This document shows positions 13,506-17,194 of a stretch of 17,194 bases of DNA, in pieces (the first letter of the stretch is position 1; every line of letters begins with the position of its first letter). The position numbers were made by a program, and so were the translations under genes. The DNA comes from Acidobacteriota bacterium (GTDB lineage: Bacteria > Acidobacteriota > Blastocatellia > Pyrinomonadales > Pyrinomonadaceae). The stretch covers positions 1-17,194 of the forward strand of contig JACCYR010000065.1 in NCBI GenBank assembly GCA_013696385.1, read 5' to 3'. The notes beneath the pieces are model-generated. The model worked only from the letters and a program-made list of their open reading frames with translations. It was not told where the DNA came from and made no database searches.

Positions 13506-15425
13506 CTACAAAACCAATCTTTTATCGCCCGCTCGCCGCGTCAATTTTTCGCGGTCAAAATATTCAAGCAGCGGAATCGCGTATCTACGCGAAATACCCG
13601 CAATGTCTTTGAATTTCGCCATATCAATTAATCGGTCAGGCGTTTTTGACGCAAAATCTTTGATTTTTTCAATCAATTCGGTAATTGCTTCGCGTCTAAA
13701 ATAAAAATCTTCCGTAACTTTAACAATTTCGCCTGAATTCAAAAAAAGCTGAAAAACTTTGCGGGCGTGTTCCTTTTTTAATTTCGTGCCGCCGATTGAT
13801 TCGAGCAAAGCGTTTTCTAAAGTCGGGACTTCCAGTTTCGCGGTTTTATAAATTTTCTCCAGTTTTTCACGAATCTGTTTTTCTTCCGGCGTAAGTTCCT
13901 GATTATGCGAACTTGCCGCGACAATATCTTTATTGGTAGAAATTTTGCCTTCTTTATGTAATTGCAAAAGCGTCGTTTTGAAAACTTCCGGCGGCAAATG
14001 CGTAAAGATTTTCTCGCGCAGAGTTGCTTGCAAAATTCCCTGTTCAAGCGGTTCGCGGTTGTGATAATTTTCAATTTCCGCGAGTGTTTTCGCCTTTAAA
14101 TTGTCAAACGGCGTTCGTGCCGCATAAAAGTTTTCTGCTTTAATAACCGCTTTCTTTTCGACATTTTCCGCAATCGCTTTTTGCAAAATCTCTTTCCGCC
14201 AGCCTGTCCGCGCTTGTAAATCAGCGAAATTTAAACCGTGTTCACCGGCGGTTTCAAGAAAAAGTTTTACTTGTTTTGTTTTATCATTTTCGGCTTCGGT
14301 TAAATTTTTCAGATATTTGCGGACGTTTTCAATATCTTTGCGCCGATGTTTGCTTGCCAAAGCGTCCAGAACTTTGCCACCCGCAATCGTGATTTGCGGC
14401 GAATATGAACGCAGGATAAATCTTTCATTCGGAATCGTAACAACCGGAATTTCCAGCCGAAGCTGCACAAAATCTTTTTCACCCTGCCCGATTTCACCTT
14501 CTTCGTTCAAAACCTGAACACGCGCCAACGCTTCGATTGTACCGATATGAACGCGAACTCTTTGCCGCGATTTCAAACTGCGTTTTGCATCTTTTAAAAC
14601 TTCGATTTCCGCATCAAAAATCTGTGTCGGACGCAAAACATTTGGCACGCTCAAAATCATTCCGCGCTCAATTTTGCCGTAATCAATGCCGCCGAGATTA
14701 ACTGCCGTGCGTTGTCCGGCGTGCGCCGCTTTAACAGATTTTCCGTGAGTCTGCAAACCGCGCACGCGGACTCTTCGCGCTAACGGCAGGATTTCCATCT
14801 CCTGCGTTTCGCTGATTTTTCCTGAAACAAGCGTTCCCGTTACAACTGCGCCAAAACCTTTGACGGAAAAACTTCTATCAATCGGCAGACGCGCAATTTT
14901 TTCGTTTGTTCGTGAAGGAATTTTTGCGGAAACTTGGCGCAGAACTTCTTTTAATTCGGCAATTCCGCCGCCGGTTTTCGCGCTGACGGCAATTACGGGA
15001 GCGTTTTCAAGAAAAGAGTTTTCGACAAGTTCGGAAGCGTCGAGTTTGACGAGTTCGAGCAGTTCTTCATCGACCAAATCTTTTTTCGTTAGAACAATCA
15101 AACCCGTTTTGATTTCCAGCAAGCGGCAGATTTCAAAATGTTCCCGCGTTTGCGGCATTACGCCTTCGTCAGATGCGATAACCAGCGCGACCAAATCAAT
15201 GCCGGAAGCACCGGCGAGCATATTTTTGACAAATTTTTCGTGTCCGGGAACGTCAACAAAACCAATGCGAACATCATCCAAATCGAGTTCGGCAAAACCA
15301 ATATCAATCGTAATTCCGCGCTGTTTTTCTTCCGGCAGGCGGTCAGCGTTAACGCCTGTCAAGGCTTTAACGAGTGCGGTTTTTCCGTGGTCAATGTGTC
15401 CGGCTGTGCCGACGATAATGTCCAT
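13506..15425 (-). CDS. selB: Selenocysteine-specific translation elongation factor SelB
   Basis: 639 residues, normal for bacterial SelB. N-terminal GTPase: G1 [11 protein letters not shown] (6-16), the switch segment [17 protein letters not shown]3 DVPGHE (58-63), G4 TKKD (113-116) and a G5-like SAKTG. Two EF-Tu-like beta-barrel domains follow ([33 protein letters not shown]). The C-terminal half contains winged-helix repeats ending [21 protein letters not shown], the part that binds the SECIS hairpin. SelB delivers selenocysteyl-tRNA to recoded UGA codons, so the organism probably makes selenoproteins. Neither selA, selD nor tRNA-Sec is in the window. The ATG at 15425 matches the family start; a heptamer hairpin sits 8 nt upstream and no Shine-Dalgarno is visible. 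Confidence 0.96.
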   Translation of the reverse strand: MDIIVGTAGHIDHGKTALVKALTGVNADRLPEEKQRGITIDIGFAELDLDDVRIGFVDVPGHEKFVKNMLAGASGIDLVALVIASDEGVMPQTREHFEICRLLEIKTGLIVLTKKDLVDEELLELVKLDASELVENSFLENAPVIAVSAKTGGGIAELKEVLRQVSAKIPSRTNEKIARLPIDRSFSVKGFGAVVTGTLVSGKISETQEMEILPLARRVRVRGLQTHGKSVKAAHAGQRTAVNLGGIDYGKIERGMILSVPNVLRPTQIFDAEIEVLKDAKRSLKSRQRVRVHIGTIEALARVQVLNEEGEIGQGEKDFVQLRLEIPVVTIPNERFILRSYSPQITIAGGKVLDALASKHRRKDIENVRKYLKNLTEAENDKTKQVKLFLETAGEHGLNFADLQARTGWRKEILQKAIAENVEKKAVIKAENFYAARTPFDNLKAKTLAEIENYHNREPLEQGILQATLREKIFTHLPPEVFKTTLLQLHKEGKISTNKDIVAASSHNQELTPEEKQIREKLEKIYKTAKLEVPTLENALLESIGGTKLKKEHARKVFQLFLNSGEIVKVTEDFYFRREAITELIEKIKDFASKTPDRLIDMAKFKDIAGISRRYAIPLLEYFDREKLTRRAGDKRLVL

Positions 15426-15433
15426 AAAAGCAG

Positions 15434-15475
15434 AAGTTCCAAGTTTAACATTTTTCAGCGTTAAACTTGGAACTT
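15434..15475. repeat. 16-bp perfect hairpin between the VWFA gene and selB
   Basis: Arms 15434-15449 and 15460-15475 are exact reverse complements with a 10-nt loop. The arms contain the heptamers GTTCCAA and GTTTAAC, similar to the words at 1486-1506. On the transcribed (minus) strand the stem is followed by CTGCTTTT and then the selB ATG. It could terminate the VWFA transcript weakly or hide the selB start. Confidence 0.85.
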
Positions 15476-15497
15476 AAAGATTAAGATAGAAATTTGA

Positions 15498-17194
15498 TTA
15501 TTCAACGATTTCAAAATCAATCCAGCGGGTTGTAATCTGCCATTTTTCTTTGGCGTTAGCGTCAATTGCAATCACCTGCAAAACATAATTGCCTGGCGCA
15601 AGACTGTTGCCGAGCGTAATTACTCCGGCGGCTTCGATTCGTTTCAAATCTGATTGACCAGCGGTGTCAAATGCGCTTGGTTTTCCTTCCACCAAAAGTT
15701 TGCCGTCGCGGAAAAGTCTTGCCTGCACCTGCAGCTGCGTCGGATTAGTTTTTGCGTTGTAAATTATGTAATCGTAACGCAAAACCGTTCCGCGCTTGAA
15801 ACGGCGCGATGCCGTGTCTGTGTCAACATCCGTATCGTTATTTTGATTTTTTCCGAGCGAAATTTGCTGCCATTCGTCAATTGTATAATTATTCAAAACA
15901 ATGCCGGAAAGCGTCAGATTTTTCTTCTTCAAATTCGGAACTTCGATAAACTGTGAAGCCGAACCGACTTTTTCAGAAGCGGAATCGCGCAGAGCAATGC
16001 GAAATTGATACGCGCCCGGTTTTTTAATCGGAACAATCAAATTATAAACAAATCCGTTTTCCAAAATTTTCTGATAAACCTTTTCGCCGGCTTTTATCGT
16101 GTAATTTTTTGCAACTTCATCAACCGGCGCGCCGTTATCGCCAAAGGTCATGGCGATAATATCGAAATTCGCTTTGTGAGTTCCGTCTGCCTCCTTTGTA
16201 AATTTTAAGTCTTTTGCATCAATTCTGACCAGCGAACGGATAAATTCACCGCTTTTCGCATCTTCGGCAAAAAGCGTGTTTAAGTTTAATGAAATATCAT
16301 TGGCGTTAAACGGCGAAGTTAATGCTGAATAAATTTGCTGCTGCGGAGTTTGCCGAACTTGTGCAATTTGTTTATCGGTAACGCCGAAAAATCCGCTTCG
16401 GTAACGCACCTTTAAATCATTGCGTTTGAGTTTAATAGAGATTTTATTAAACTTATTTTTTTTCGGGTCAAAGGTTTCCGCATCCGGCTGATAACCAATT
16501 AAATAATAGCCTTTTTGGTCTTCAATTACCTTTTGCAAACCGTAATTCAGATTATTCTGGTTGACAAATGGAAAACCGCCGGTTTGGTAAGCCAGATAAC
16601 GCAAACTTTGCTGCGAATCTCTGAAATCGTCTTCGCGTGCGGTTCTGTCATCTTCCGCATTACCGGGGTCAAAACTATCGGAAAGCACTTGTCTGATATT
16701 ATCGTTGGCAAATGCCATTCCGGGAACTTGTAAGCCGCGCGGGTCAAGCGTATAAATTACAACCGATGAACGATTTGCGATGTCAGCGAGAATTTTCATC
16801 ACATCAAAAACCTTACTCGGAGTTGCTATTCCGCCTGTTTTTGAAATTAACGGAAATCCTTCGGAAACAAGCATTAATGATTTACGTCCGGGCAAATCTT
16901 TCATTCCGCGAATAATATAATTCAACGCGCCGAGCGTTCCGACAGAGAAATTTTCATTGCGAAATTCGTCAATTTGATTTTGAAATTCTTTGTCTTCTTT
17001 GCCTCCCTGAGGATTTCTGACACTTCCATCCGACTTTTGCATTCCTGCAAGATCGTCTTTCAATTCGGTGCCAATTGCTGCAAAAGTGCTGATGCCGCCT
17101 CTGCCTTGCGGATTCCATTTTATTTTGTTAATCGCCGCTAGAAGCTGGCGTTTGTCCGACGTGAAGGACTGTAGTGCGCCGATACCGCTTCCCG
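15498..17194 (-). CDS. VWFA-related (acidobacterial-type) domain protein, 5' end missing
   Basis: The frame runs from the stop at 15498 to the window edge without interruption, 564 residues; the start lies beyond 17194. At the visible N-terminal edge, LQSFTSDKRQLLAAINKI and GRGGISTFAA are part of a von Willebrand factor A domain, followed by LPGRKSLMLVSEGFPL and SSVVIYTLDPRGL. Next come the segments typical of this group: YLAYQTGGFPFVNQNNL, GYYLIGYQPD and VRYRSGFFGV. The remaining C-terminal 300 residues are beta-rich (sandwich-like), with no catalytic motif. This architecture is very common in Acidobacteriota, where proteins usually carry a signal peptide; here that would be outside the window. 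Role unknown, probably an exported binding or surface protein. It precedes selB by 72 nt in the same direction. Confidence 0.9.
   Translation of the reverse strand, partial: GSGIGALQSFTSDKRQLLAAINKIKWNPQGRGGISTFAAIGTELKDDLAGMQKSDGSVRNPQGGKEDKEFQNQIDEFRNENFSVGTLGALNYIIRGMKDLPGRKSLMLVSEGFPLISKTGGIATPSKVFDVMKILADIANRSSVVIYTLDPRGLQVPGMAFANDNIRQVLSDSFDPGNAEDDRTAREDDFRDSQQSLRYLAYQTGGFPFVNQNNLNYGLQKVIEDQKGYYLIGYQPDAETFDPKKNKFNKISIKLKRNDLKVRYRSGFFGVTDKQIAQVRQTPQQQIYSALTSPFNANDISLNLNTLFAEDAKSGEFIRSLVRIDAKDLKFTKEADGTHKANFDIIAMTFGDNGAPVDEVAKNYTIKAGEKVYQKILENGFVYNLIVPIKKPGAYQFRIALRDSASEKVGSASQFIEVPNLKKKNLTLSGIVLNNYTIDEWQQISLGKNQNNDTDVDTDTASRRFKRGTVLRYDYIIYNAKTNPTQLQVQARLFRDGKLLVEGKPSAFDTAGQSDLKRIEAAGVITLGNSLAPGNYVLQVIAIDANAKEKWQITTRWIDFEIVE

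Noticed and set aside
14860..15477. 205-residue plus-strand ORF opposite selB
   Set aside because: It is Ser/Thr-rich low-complexity translation of the antisense strand of a clearly coding SelB GTPase domain.

Overview
This 17.2-kb window comes from a bacterial chromosome that is probably from Acidobacteriota, perhaps a Blastocatellia-type lineage. That is an inference from gene content: a VWFA-related protein of the type typical of Acidobacteriota at the right edge, Uma2, GxxExxY and four-helix-bundle genes, an Asn-rich lipoprotein tail, and AT-rich DNA with Lys/Glu/Asn-rich proteins. There is no rRNA, tRNA, CRISPR array, transposase or phage gene.

Layout. (1) Positions 1-1459, plus strand: the 3' end of a beta-propeller-like protein gene, then a dienelactone hydrolase. 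(2) Positions 1561-6261, minus strand: an aromatic-type PLP decarboxylase, a GxxExxY protein, an SRPBCC protein, a Uma2 nuclease-fold protein, a Dabb protein and a membrane-anchored PHP metallohydrolase. The last four are packed 3-13 nt apart and look co-transcribed. (3) Positions 6315-11993, plus strand: a complete branched-chain amino-acid-type (HAAT) ABC importer, livJ-livH-livM-livG-livF, with a recognisable promoter. The operon is interrupted between livH and livM by a small four-helix-bundle (S23/IVP-type) gene. (4) Positions 12285-17194, minus strand: a VWFA-related protein (cut by the window edge), the selenocysteine elongation factor SelB, and a Gfo/Idh/MocA oxidoreductase.

The most unusual signal lies in the spacers. 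Several are built from 7-bp words, a different word at each locus, and most are arranged as inverted repeats: GTTCARA-type at 1486-1550, TGTCTTC-type at 7793-7864, GATTTGC at 8786-8820 with its inverse at 9244-9278, CAGTYAN/ATAACTG at 11219-11287, TTTTTAC at 13458-13499, and GTTCCAA/GTTTAAC at 15434-15475. A second family (CTTTGCG spaced 9 and 8 nt) makes a 27-bp perfect hairpin at 4661-4800 and supplies the last codons of the decarboxylase gene; a diverged copy is at 12125-12151. Three liv genes start directly after such an array and have no visible Shine-Dalgarno sequence, while livG has a strong one.

The best candidate for an undescribed system is the four-helix-bundle gene at 8842-9195. 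It sits in the loop of a split 21-bp perfect inverted repeat made of GATTTGC heptamers. This resembles the 23S rRNA intervening sequences, where an S23-type ORF lies inside a stem-loop, but here it is inside a protein-coding operon. Repeat structure and coordinates are read directly from the sequence; mobility, RNA processing and any link between the protein and the repeats are inference.
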